Part shown: positions 7,939-17,500 of the stretch, piece by piece | Layout: each line of letters starts with the position of its first letter | Position numbering within the stretch: the first letter of the stretch is position 1 | From: Streptomyces sp. HUAS CB01 | Lineage (GTDB): Bacteria; Actinomycetota; Actinomycetes; Streptomycetales; Streptomycetaceae | Assembly (NCBI RefSeq): GCF_030406905.1 | Contig: NZ_CP129137.1 | Location: 2,173,001 to 2,237,000 of the forward strand | Direction of reading: 5' to 3' | Length of the DNA stretch: 64,000 nucleotides | Position numbers and translations under genes: made by a program | Notes under the pieces: generated by a model | Databases searched by the model: none | Seen by the model: the letters and a program-made list of their open reading frames with translations, nothing else | Told to the model about the DNA's origin: nothing

Positions 7939-10900
7939 CAGTTCCCCTCCAACTTCTTGATGAGCTCGGGCACGTCCACAGCGCCGGCCTGGGCCACGTA
8001 CCACCCGGCACCCTCAAACGCGGCGTCCCTTGCCTCGTCTACGTCGATGAAGATCGCGACCTTCTCATCCTCCCAGGCCAGCTCGGCCAGCAGCGCCTGG
8101 TCTCCGTACTCGAAGCCGACCTCGGGCACATCGATGCGTCCCTCGCGGGCTTCCTCGACCAGAGCGAGCAGGACGTGTTCGACCTTGCTCGATGCCCATT
8201 CGAGCGCCTCGGCCCACCGGGGCGGCAGTGTCGGAGGAGCCCCGCCTTCCGTGGGCAACGCGCTGGTCAGCAGCGCCACGGTGTGCGGGTCCACCTGGTC
8301 GCTGGTGGAGACTGCGACCTGGTGGAAGGAGCGCGGCAGTTCGTCGCTGGCTGCAGGCTGGAGGAACTGCAGGAGGTTCGACCAGCGCAGCCAGTCCGTC
8401 CAACGGTTCTTGTGGTCGTCGTCGGCAACGGCCTCCGACCGGTCGTCGAGCACCGTCAGTGCGGACCATGCGCGCATGTCCGGCCGCCCGGTCCGCGGTT
8501 CCGGCCGGCGGTCCAGCAGGCCCATGATCCGTACCTGGCCGGTGGTGCGGGCCTCGATCCCGAACGCCTCCGCAGTGCCAGGTGCGGCAGGCAGATCCGC
8601 GCCGCGCAGGATGTCATGAAGCGCTCGCCCGATCTCCTCGCGGTCCACAGGCTGCGGCTGTGCCACCGCTCCGAAGCCGCCCAGCAGGCCGGCTGCTCGC
8701 CTCGCCCACTTGGCCCGATCGGGATCCGTGAGGAACTCCAAAAGCGTCTCCACCGGATTGCGCAGCACCGGGTCGAGGGTGTCGTCAGGTCGGGCCTCGC
8801 CGACCAGGCTCTGGTGGATCTGGCGGGCTCGCCCCAGCGCCTGTTCCACGTGCAGGGGCGAAGCCGGGGTGCGCACCTGCTGTCCCTGAACCGCGCCACC
8901 GACCGCCGTCGCCCACGCCATCACGTCGCCCCAGGTCAGTTGCCAGACCAGGATTCCCTCGGCTCGGAGAGCCGCCCGCTTGGCCGCGTCGTCGGCGATG
9001 CTGTTGACGCGCTCGCTGGCGTGGAAGGCAAATCCGTCAAGGAAGACAGCGACACGTTCGCTAGGGCCATCAGTGCGTTCCAGGAGGAAGTCGGGTTCGC
9101 AGCGCACGGCCGTGTCCATCCGCACGTGATCCCGCATGCGCCAGCGCGTGGCTGTACCCCCTCTCGTGAAACGCAGCTCGTGCTCGATGCCGCGCTGGCC
9201 GGCCTTGGCGGTGACCGAGCCGTCCTCCTCCTCGCGGCGTCCCCAGGAGATGAGCGTGCGGACGAACCGGTCCTCCAGCTCGCTGTCGACCAGTTGGTCG
9301 ATGCGGACGCCGGAGAGCGTGTCCACGCGCTCGACGTCCCAGTCCTTGAGGATCTCGTCCAGGAGTTCCTTCGCGATGCGAAGGGAGACGTGCGGGTGCT
9401 CACTGCTGGAGACATAGGGCAGCAGGCAGCGGTGGCAGGGAGTTCGCTGTCCTTCCTTGTGGCAGGGGCAGTCCCGGAGAGCTGTCTGGGCAAGGCTCAG
9501 GACGCGGTGGAGCACCTTCGGGTCCGCGAGGTGTTCAAGGTAGCCGGTGCCGCCGGGCATGGAGTCGTGCAGGACGAGGAAGCGCCTACGTAGCTCCCGG
9601 CTGTCCCCAGGCATGCTGTCGGTAGCTACGCGAATGTGGTCGGGGGCTCCGCCGAAGTGCTTCGTGATGCCCAGTAGCAGCGCCGCCTTAAAGGAGACCA
9701 AGCGCTCCGTGAGATCCATCGTGGAGACGGGCAGCAGGATACGCAGAGCCTGTGTGGTCAGCTCATGGGCCAGGAGCAGTTTCTCGGTCGGCTCGTGGTT
9801 CACGCCGTCATCGCGGTGGGAGCACCAGTACGCGTGCCGGGTGCCGACGCGCTGAGCGGAGGGGTCCCAAGCCTGCGGGTGCACGCCTCTCACCGCCCCG
9901 CACTCCAAACAGGTCTCGAATCCAGGAGCCTGAAGCTCGTCGCCGCGGATCACGTGGGTCGAGCCCGGTGCAGCGGACGGTCCCAGATTGATGGTGCGGA
10001 TGGTCGCCACCCGGGCGAACTCAACGCCGAAGGGCGGGGCCTTCTCCCCTGTCTTGCTGATGCGACGCCACGCCCTGAGCCCCTGGGCCTGGTCCTTATC
10101 GATGTCGACCAAGGTGATCACGTCGAACTGTCGGCGTTCGCGCTCGTCGCGCTCGTCGGTGAGGCGCGCGTCCTCGCGACGTTCACGCGCGAGGACCCGC
10201 TCGGGCACCAGTACCTTGTGCACGGCGCCGGGGTCGGCGATCTGTGGGGCCTTGCAGCGCGGGCAGGCGGTGACGTCGAGTCCGGTTTCCTCAGTTGCGA
10301 CGAATCCGCACTCAGGGCAGAACCGCCACAGTGCGTAGGCGTCCTCGCCGCCGCCGGTTCCGGTGCCGAGGTCCACGCCGTTGACGATGAACTTGAAACC
10401 GTCGGTGTGGAAGACGTTGCCAGGGGCGAGTTCGGTGAGCGCGAGGCGTGAGCCTCGCCCGTAGTCGGTGGAGCTCTCGTCGAACTCGCCGTCGCTGTCG
10501 CGCCACCACAAGGTGGCGTCGAGAACGGTCGCGTCATCGTGGAGGGTGTAGTTGGGCAGGAGGCCCAGCCGCACGAGGGCGCTGATCGAGTTCTCCGCGA
10601 CGAGGTCATCTCGGCGTTTACGTACGGTCCGCTGCTCGGCGAACAGCTGGCGCCGCTGCTTGTCACGTTCCGGATCCCCCGACGCTGATGCGAGGGCGTC
10701 GAAGGCCCGGCCGATCTGCCGCATCCTCGCGCGTAGGGCGGCCACCCGCTTGTTCCACGCGCTCGCGGCGGCCCCGACGGCCACCTCCAACTCCTGTGCC
10801 GCAAAGGACTCCACGCCCTGGCGTGCGGCCGGGCTCATCGCCGGGAAGAGCTTGATGAATGCCTGGGACAGCTCGGCGTGGCGGGCGCTGGCGACGTCGA

Positions 10901-13900
10901 GGAAGCGGCGGAACCATCCATCTTCGGCCAGCCCCTGCCCGAACAGCTCACCGATACGCGGGGGCATGGGACGCTCGGGGATCACCGTGCCTTCCCACAG
11001 GCTCCGGTCGGCGGCGCGGTCGAAGAGGAAGGCCAGGTACTGGCGTCGAAGGATCTCGGAGGCGTCCAGGTAGCAGTCCGGCGGAATGATCCTGCCCGCC
11101 AGCATCTGCTCCGGGGTGTGCAGGTAGTAGTGGCTGCGGGCGCCCCGCGGGACGAACGTGACCGCTAGGGAGTTGCCAGTGCTGCGTCCCGCCCGGCCGA
11201 TCCGCTGTGCATAGTTGGCCGGCCCGGGCGGCATCGAGGCGAGTAGCACTGCCGAGAGGTCGCCGATGTCGATGCCGAGTTCGAGTGTGGGTGTGCAGGT
11301 GAGCACGTTCGGGTCGAAGGCCGATGCCCGATTCTTGAACGCGGCCTCGACTCGCTCGCGCCGCTCCCGGCTCAGTGCCCCCGTGTGCTCGGCAGTCAGC
11401 ACGTCGCCGGGCCGGTCGAAGGTGTAGAGCCGTCGGTAGTAGTCGGATGTGTAGTCGCGGTCGTCCTCGACGAAGTGCCCCGAGCAGCGGAACCGCAGGC
11501 ACGCGGTGCCCAGCCACTGCGCGCGCCGCCTCGGCGGTACGGTCTGCCGCCAGGTGCAGGTGTCGCAGCGTACGCCGCACGCGTTGACACCGTCCTCGTC
11601 GGAGGAGGCGCTGTCGTCGATGCGGTACACGATCACATTGCGCGGCTTGAGTGCGTAGACGAGCGCCCCACCTTCGGCGTGGTAGGTGGCCAGGATCTCT
11701 CGCTGTGCGAGCAACTTCATAGCCAGCTCGGTGACCGCGCGGGCCTCGCGCCGGTCACAGCCAAGTGTGCGGTGCCCCCAGTCCGCGAACCACGTGTTGT
11801 CCCGGGTCAGCGAGTCGAAGCCGGTGGTGCGTACGCCGCCGGCTACCGGGAAGGCGGGTGCAGCGAGCCCACGTGGGAAGGCCGGCATGCCGGTGGGCCT
11901 TCCGCCCCAGATCGGCCAGCGCCTCGCACCGGCCTGGCGGATGTACTCCTGCAGCCAGGGGTGAAACAGCGCGCCGCGCAGCCGCAGCCGCTCCACCAGA
12001 CCACGCAGGAAGACCTCGTACGCCGCGTCATCCGTTGGCAGGGAGATCTGCCCGGGAAGACGCTGATGCCGCTCCCGCAACTCCGCGCACAGCTCCGGGA
12101 GGCCCTTGAGGTCGACCTCGGCGGCGGCCGTGCGAGTCAGTTCCAGGGTGCGGCCCAGACGCGAGCGCAGGCCGAACTCCAGGAGGGTCTGGAAGACCAG
12201 GCGGCTGTGGAGCATCTCCGCGCCGGCGTCGCTGAAGTCGTCCGACTCGTCGAGGAGGGTCCGGATGTCCGGGTTCTCGCGCAGGTCAGGTGGGACGATC
12301 GAGGCGAGTTCCTCACGCTCCCCCCCACCAGCGGCCATGACAACGGCCTCAGCGGCATCGGCCGCGAGATCGTGCACGGCGATCGGCTGTCCCGGGACAA
12401 GGTGCTTGGTCAGCAGTCCGCGGAGGGTGAACCCGAAGCTGCGGTTCGCGATGAACGCAGCCCGGTGTGTGGCGTCCTGCACCGCGTCGGTGAACACCAG
12501 CAGCTTCCGCTCGCTCTTGGCGAGCCCCCGCTCCGAGAACAGCTGCGTCGTGGTGACCGACGCGAGAGTGGCCGTGCCCGCGCCGAGGAACCGCATGCCG
12601 TCGTCGAGACCGCACGAGGGGCACTCCTCATCGGCGCCGACGGCCAACGGCCCCTGGGGGGTGATCACCGCGACAGTGTCCTCAGCCGGGTTGGTCAACA
12701 GCCGTTCGTTTTCCGCGTGCAGGTGCAGCACCGGGTATTCGTCCGGGCGAGCACGCAGCATCCAGCGCACCGGCCGCTTCTTCTGCGCGGAAGCCTTGTA
12801 GATGTCCAGCGTGTTCGTCTTGAGCTGCTGCCACTCCAGTTCGGTGGACAAGGCAGCCCAGCCCGACCGGCCGCAGTGACGGCAGTAGACCGCCGGAAGG
12901 TGACGCCTGTACGGCGGGCCCACAGGACGGCGCGACACGTCCTCCCGGTCGCCGATCTCACCCGCGCTGTCGACCTCCGTCGGCTGGTAGATGGCCAGAT
13001 TGGCCGGGTTCGGCCGAGAGTCGCCCGTCGGGCCGTCGTCGTCGTACCAGCGGAAGTGCGGCTCAGCGGTCGCCGCCCGGATGACGCGCCGGACCTCGCG
13101 CACCCAAAGCTGCGCCTCAACACGCAGGAAAGGGACGGGCTTTCCCGTTTCGGGATGCGGAGTGCGAGCGTGAGAGATCAGCGCGAGGATCCGCGCGAAC
13201 GCGAGTTCCACAAGGCGTGAGTCGCTTCGCGCGGCCTCGTCCCAGGCAGGGCCGCCGCCGCGCTGCGCGAACTCACGCGCGATGTCCGGGACCGTCACCG
13301 GGATGCTACCGGCAACGTCAAGGATGGCCTTGACCAGAATGTGCTGCTTCAACTTGGCGCCGATCCGCAGCGGGTCGGTGATCGGCTCGCCGAGCATGAC
13401 CCGCGCCAGTTCCACGAGAGCCGCCTCGTCGTCGAGCGGGTCGGGAAGCGCCGCCAGATCAACGGGCGTCGGTGTGGGAAGGAGGAAGTCCGGTACGTCC
13501 ACCACCTCACCAGGCAGCAGCCGGTCCTCGCCGATGAGCGCGGTGTCCGGGAAGGGCGTGCCGAAGACCTTCTCCGCGAACTCCAGCAGGAGTTCGCGGT
13601 CCGACCGCTCGGGCCCGGCCGCGACGGGGCCGTCGGGCACTCCACCGCCCAGCGTCGCCGACGTCGCCACCGGCGTGATGTCGCCGAGCGGAAGGCCCTC
13701 ACGCGCCGCTCCGGTCGCCGCGCCGAGGCGGCGCAGCAGCATCGCCACATCGGTGCCCTGGGCACCGTCGTAAGTATGGAACTCGTCGAGGACGACATAC
13801 GCCAAGGTGCCGGACTGCCACAGCGGAACATCCGGGATCCGCTGCAGCAGGAGATCCAGCATCTTGTAGTTCGTGAGCAGGATGTCCGGCGGATCCGCTC

Positions 13901-14543
13901 GGATCGCATCCCGATCGGTGATCAGCTTCGTGACGGTCGGGTCTCCCGCGAGGGAGGTCGATCCGGTGTCGCGGCCGTACGAGCCAGGCTCGTTGTCATC
14001 CTCGTCAGAGCCCGACCGGGGCCCAGAGGCCCCACCGATGTAGATACCTGCTGTGACGTCCTTCAGCGCCTCCTCGGAGGCGAGGTACTCGTCGATACGA
14101 CGGGCCTGGTCATCGGCCAGAGCATTCATCGGATACAGCAGCAGAGCCTTCACGCCCCGCTGGCCGGCCGCCCGGGCCCGTGCGCAGTGGTCCAGGATCG
14201 GCACGAGGAACGACTCGGTCTTACCCGATCCGGTGCCCGTGGTGACGATGGTGGGCTCGGGCTGACGCCCTGCCTTCGAGGACAGCCGCTGCCAGGCAGC
14301 AGCCTGGTGGGTGTACGGCGTGAGGCCCGTCGGGCTCCAGTCGAGCGCCTTCTCCCACCCCTTCGTAGCCTCCCGGAAGGGCGTACGAACCCGCAGATAC
14401 GGCCCGCGGAACAGCCGACTCTCCGGCCTCTCCAGGAACGCGTCCAGCTCCTCGCGCACGTCGTCATCGGCGAGCGCGAAGCTCGTCGTCAGGTAGGTGG
14501 CCAGGGCTCGACGCAGGTCCTCGGCGACCAGAGAGGGAAGCAT
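7938..14543 (-). CDS. DrmA/DrmB-like fusion: DEAD helicase, DUF1998, PD-(D/E)XK-like nuclease
   Basis: This 2201-residue protein joins functions usually split in DISARM. Walker A is at about 101-109 (TTGTGSGKT). The DEAH-type box LDEFHTYDGAQGTD and the SATLGGG motif follow, then a C-terminal helicase half with TPTLELGIDIGDL and QRIGRAGRS. Several zinc ribbons are seen (CRHCG, CPSCG, CPECG..CPRC). A DUF1998 region (CLECGAVRG, DSMPGGTGYLEHL, CPCHKEGQRTPCHRC) corresponds to DrmB. After it, ELEDRFVRTL, PDFLLER and VFLDGFAFHAS look like a Vsr/PD-(D/E)XK-type nuclease. Expected role: DNA-dependent ATPase/translocase that senses and degrades foreign DNA. It starts 9 bases after the methylase stop. 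Large DUF1998 helicases also occur as DruE in Druantia, so the family is broader than DISARM. Confidence 0.8.
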   Translation of the reverse strand: MLPSLVAEDLRRALATYLTTSFALADDDVREELDAFLERPESRLFRGPYLRVRTPFREATKGWEKALDWSPTGLTPYTHQAAAWQRLSSKAGRQPEPTIVTTGTGSGKTESFLVPILDHCARARAAGQRGVKALLLYPMNALADDQARRIDEYLASEEALKDVTAGIYIGGASGPRSGSDEDDNEPGSYGRDTGSTSLAGDPTVTKLITDRDAIRADPPDILLTNYKMLDLLLQRIPDVPLWQSGTLAYVVLDEFHTYDGAQGTDVAMLLRRLGAATGAAREGLPLGDITPVATSATLGGGVPDGPVAAGPERSDRELLLEFAEKVFGTPFPDTALIGEDRLLPGEVVDVPDFLLPTPTPVDLAALPDPLDDEAALVELARVMLGEPITDPLRIGAKLKQHILVKAILDVAGSIPVTVPDIAREFAQRGGGPAWDEAARSDSRLVELAFARILALISHARTPHPETGKPVPFLRVEAQLWVREVRRVIRAATAEPHFRWYDDDGPTGDSRPNPANLAIYQPTEVDSAGEIGDREDVSRRPVGPPYRRHLPAVYCRHCGRSGWAALSTELEWQQLKTNTLDIYKASAQKKRPVRWMLRARPDEYPVLHLHAENERLLTNPAEDTVAVITPQGPLAVGADEECPSCGLDDGMRFLGAGTATLASVTTTQLFSERGLAKSERKLLVFTDAVQDATHRAAFIANRSFGFTLRGLLTKHLVPGQPIAVHDLAADAAEAVVMAAGGGEREELASIVPPDLRENPDIRTLLDESDDFSDAGAEMLHSRLVFQTLLEFGLRSRLGRTLELTRTAAAEVDLKGLPELCAELRERHQRLPGQISLPTDDAAYEVFLRGLVERLRLRGALFHPWLQEYIRQAGARRWPIWGGRPTGMPAFPRGLAAPAFPVAGGVRTTGFDSLTRDNTWFADWGHRTLGCDRREARAVTELAMKLLAQREILATYHAEGGALVYALKPRNVIVYRIDDSASSDEDGVNACGVRCDTCTWRQTVPPRRRAQWLGTACLRFRCSGHFVEDDRDYTSDYYRRLYTFDRPGDVLTAEHTGALSRERRERVEAAFKNRASAFDPNVLTCTPTLELGIDIGDLSAVLLASMPPGPANYAQRIGRAGRSTGNSLAVTFVPRGARSHYYLHTPEQMLAGRIIPPDCYLDASEILRRQYLAFLFDRAADRSLWEGTVIPERPMPPRIGELFGQGLAEDGWFRRFLDVASARHAELSQAFIKLFPAMSPAARQGVESFAAQELEVAVGAAASAWNKRVAALRARMRQIGRAFDALASASGDPERDKQRRQLFAEQRTVRKRRDDLVAENSISALVRLGLLPNYTLHDDATVLDATLWWRDSDGEFDESSTDYGRGSRLALTELAPGNVFHTDGFKFIVNGVDLGTGTGGGEDAYALWRFCPECGFVATEETGLDVTACPRCKAPQIADPGAVHKVLVPERVLARERREDARLTDERDERERRQFDVITLVDIDKDQAQGLRAWRRISKTGEKAPPFGVEFARVATIRTINLGPSAAPGSTHVIRGDELQAPGFETCLECGAVRGVHPQAWDPSAQRVGTRHAYWCSHRDDGVNHEPTEKLLLAHELTTQALRILLPVSTMDLTERLVSFKAALLLGITKHFGGAPDHIRVATDSMPGDSRELRRRFLVLHDSMPGGTGYLEHLADPKVLHRVLSLAQTALRDCPCHKEGQRTPCHRCLLPYVSSSEHPHVSLRIAKELLDEILKDWDVERVDTLSGVRIDQLVDSELEDRFVRTLISWGRREEEDGSVTAKAGQRGIEHELRFTRGGTATRWRMRDHVRMDTAVRCEPDFLLERTDGPSERVAVFLDGFAFHASERVNSIADDAAKRAALRAEGILVWQLTWGDVMAWATAVGGAVQGQQVRTPASPLHVEQALGRARQIHQSLVGEARPDDTLDPVLRNPVETLLEFLTDPDRAKWARRAAGLLGGFGAVAQPQPVDREEIGRALHDILRGADLPAAPGTAEAFGIEARTTGQVRIMGLLDRRPEPRTGRPDMRAWSALTVLDDRSEAVADDDHKNRWTDWLRWSNLLQFLQPAASDELPRSFHQVAVSTSDQVDPHTVALLTSALPTEGGAPPTLPPRWAEALEWASSKVEHVLLALVEEAREGRIDVPEVGFEYGDQALLAELAWEDEKVAIFIDVDEARDAAFEGAGWYVAQAGAVDVPELIKKLEGN

Positions 14544-14552
14544 GACGGCGAC

Positions 14553-17500
14553 TTACCTGCTTTCTACCGGAACGTCGGAGGGAGCCTGCTCGGCTTCGGC
14601 CTCGCCAAGGAGGTTTCCGTGATCCCCGTGCTCGGCGGCGTACGCGGCGTAGTCCCCGTACTCGCCGGCGAGCAACCGTGCCTTGAAGTCCGCGTGGGCA
14701 CGGGTCATCTCGGCCTCACGGTCGGGCTTCAGCCAGCCTTCGGGCATCTCGGGCGTCGGATCGCCGGCGCGGGCGGCCTTCGCCCATGCCTTGACGAAAG
14801 CGGCCTCCTCCGGCGTCTGACGGATCCCGACATTGTGGGTCGCCGCACCGATCTTGTGCCCGTCCGGGGCGAAGAACATCTCCCACTCGTACTTGCGGAG
14901 CACCGCGAACTGCGACCGGTACATGGCACAGAGCTGCTCGGCGGTCAGGCCGAACATCACCGCGACAATCGCGTCGATTTCGACGAGGGCCATGCGGCGG
15001 TCGTACTCGGTGCGCAGCGGCGTCGCCGTGGACCACTGTGGCTCGACGGCTTGGAGCTTGGGGCGGGGCGACTCCAGGTCCGCCCACCGGTCCGATAGCC
15101 ATGCAGGTTCGAACAATTCCTCCCACAATGGCGCATAGTCCCGGGTCAAACAGTTGAGACGAAGCGTACGCAGGAGAAGTGGAGTAGTGAGGGGGTGTTC
15201 ATATGGCGCGGGGAAATGGCCAGCCAGCGAAACCTGGACGTCTGCCTTCCCTGAAACCTTGACCAAACAGTCGATAGCCAGTGACGCCCAGAGACCAGCA
15301 AGCACGGCGGTGTCTCGATTTACTTCAAAGGCCAAAGATTGCACAGTGTGCACATGCGTGGGACCTGGCGGAAGCAAGGCAGGCTGAAGAGATCGCTCCG
15401 TGACAGGGTCGACCATGCGCCGCCAAACGAGGCGGAAGTATTCCGTCGAATGACGTTCCCCCCAAACAGGCTGAGCCTTGCGAAGAAGATCCCGGTCGAT
15501 CAACCTCCTGTAGTTGGTCCGAGGAATCACCTCACTTGGAAGCTCCGTAAGGTCCCAACGACTATAATCCTTATTCGACTTGCAGTCGCGATTCGGCTGC
15601 TTACTAAAAGGTTCAGCCAGCCCAAAATGCGGACCTTGGAGGATAACGTCGTCCCAAGCGTCAGCTTCAACACTTCGCCACTCGATGAGGCCATCAGACT
15701 TTGCGTGGGTCTCATTAAGCGCAGAGGTCCACCAAAACTTCCGAGAAGCCATCCGCTCCGGGAATCTCGCCAGTGACCGAAGGGCCGTCGCGTCACTAAC
15801 TGTCACCGGCCGCAACATCCGCGCCTGGACGGCCGGAGTCTCAGGGCCGTCGATGATGGCAGCCCAGTCAGACAGAGTGGATTCACTGACGGGGATCACT
15901 CGATCCCTGTGCGGCCTCTGATCCCAGCCACCCCAATCGAACTGGATCCCCGGCACCTCACCACCCCCGCCATGCACTAGAGAACGTTCCGCGACGTCCG
16001 GATGCACAAGGCGACACAGTTGGTTGAATTGAACATCCCGTCGAGCACCATAAACGGAAACCGAGAAGGGAATGTTATTGTCGATCTCCTCAAACAAAAG
16101 CAAATTGTTTGCCATCTGAACAAAGAGGCGTAGTCGAGAGTAGGCTTCAGCCCGGAGCGGCCCCGCCTTAGGGTCGGTCAGGTAGGTTTCGGGCTGCACT
16201 AGCCCAACAATCCCCTCCGATCGCATATTGCGCCACGTACGCTCCATGAAGTTCATGTACAAATTGGTCCGCAGCCCTTCCAATGAAGGGTGCTCCTGCG
16301 CAGAGCCAAGTGCCGAAGTCAAGCCCGCCCAAGAACCGAGGTCGGCCAAATATCGCCTCAAAAGGGCGCCTTCAGACAGAAGCCTATTTCTCCTGTCAGC
16401 ATGAACCCTCTCAGGGATTTTCTCGGTCAGCCCAAACCATGGATCGAACTCTGCAAGTGTGAGATTTTCCTTCCAGTCGAGACGCACCCAAGGCGGGTTC
16501 CCCACCTGCAGATCAAAACCGCCACGAGAGAAGAGCTGAGCAAACTCCAACTCCCAGTGAAAGAACCCTTCCCTCCGAGCAATCGCGTCGACCTCACTGA
16601 GCCAGGGGAAGCGAAGCATCACCGTCGGCATGTCCACGCACTGGCTCAGGGTGCGGTCCAGCTCATCGTCCATGGCGAGTTGCTCGAAGTCCCCGGTGTC
16701 AGCGAACAGGCCGAACTCGTCGTCCAGCCCGGCGCCGGCGCCGGGCTTGGCCTTGGCCTTGGCCTTCGCTGGAGGCACGCCGAGGACAGCCTCGCAGAAC
16801 TCCAGCCACTCCTCGAATGTCGGAGGTTCCGGGGTGCTCGGCTGTCCCACGGGCCAGAACCAGAGCGCGCACCAGGCGTCCATCACCAGTTTCAGGCGCC
16901 CGCGCGGGGCGCCCGGCTGCTGGAGTGCCTGCTCGACCTGCTCGCGTGAGACCGCGCCGGAGGACCGCGGCAGGGGCCGCTCCTGGTCGACTTCCCAGAC
17001 GTCGATGTCGCGGCGAACCTCAGCCTCCGACACGACAAGCCGGCGCTCGGTCAGTTCCCACAGCCGCTCGACGCGCGTCGCCAGTGCCAGAAGCCGCTTC
17101 GTCTGCGTGGCCGACGGTGTGGCCGCGACCTTCTTACGCCACTCCGCGAGCCGGTCACGCTCCTCCCGCACGAGCTCCTTGGCTTGCTTGGCATCCGCGA
17201 CCGCGCCCCATCCCTTGGCCGGAAGCAGGAAGTGGTGGATCTCCTCCCCGGCATGGAAGGCACCCTCTTCAGCGCCCTCGCGAAGAGGCCGCTCGGTCGG
17301 CACCATGGCCAGCCATGCCTTCCGTTTCAGCGCCTCCTTGTCGTACACCGCGCGTCGAGCGCCGATCAGGGAGTTACCTCGCCGCAGGTGCAGCCCGAAC
17401 CACGGAGCCTTCAGGCCCTCGTGCATCGCGTTCAGCCACAGCGAGACCTCAGCCAGTTCCACGGCGGTCTGGTTGAGGTCCACGCCATACGAGTTGTGCA

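Noticed and set aside
5911..8619. A 902-codon open frame on the plus strand opposite the UvrD and helicase-nuclease genes, and similar long antisense frames (e.g. 8175-9593, 11385-13220, 13341-15098)
   Set aside because: They are by-products of high GC codon bias opposite well-supported genes; none has a ribosome site, recognisable domain or neighbour logic.
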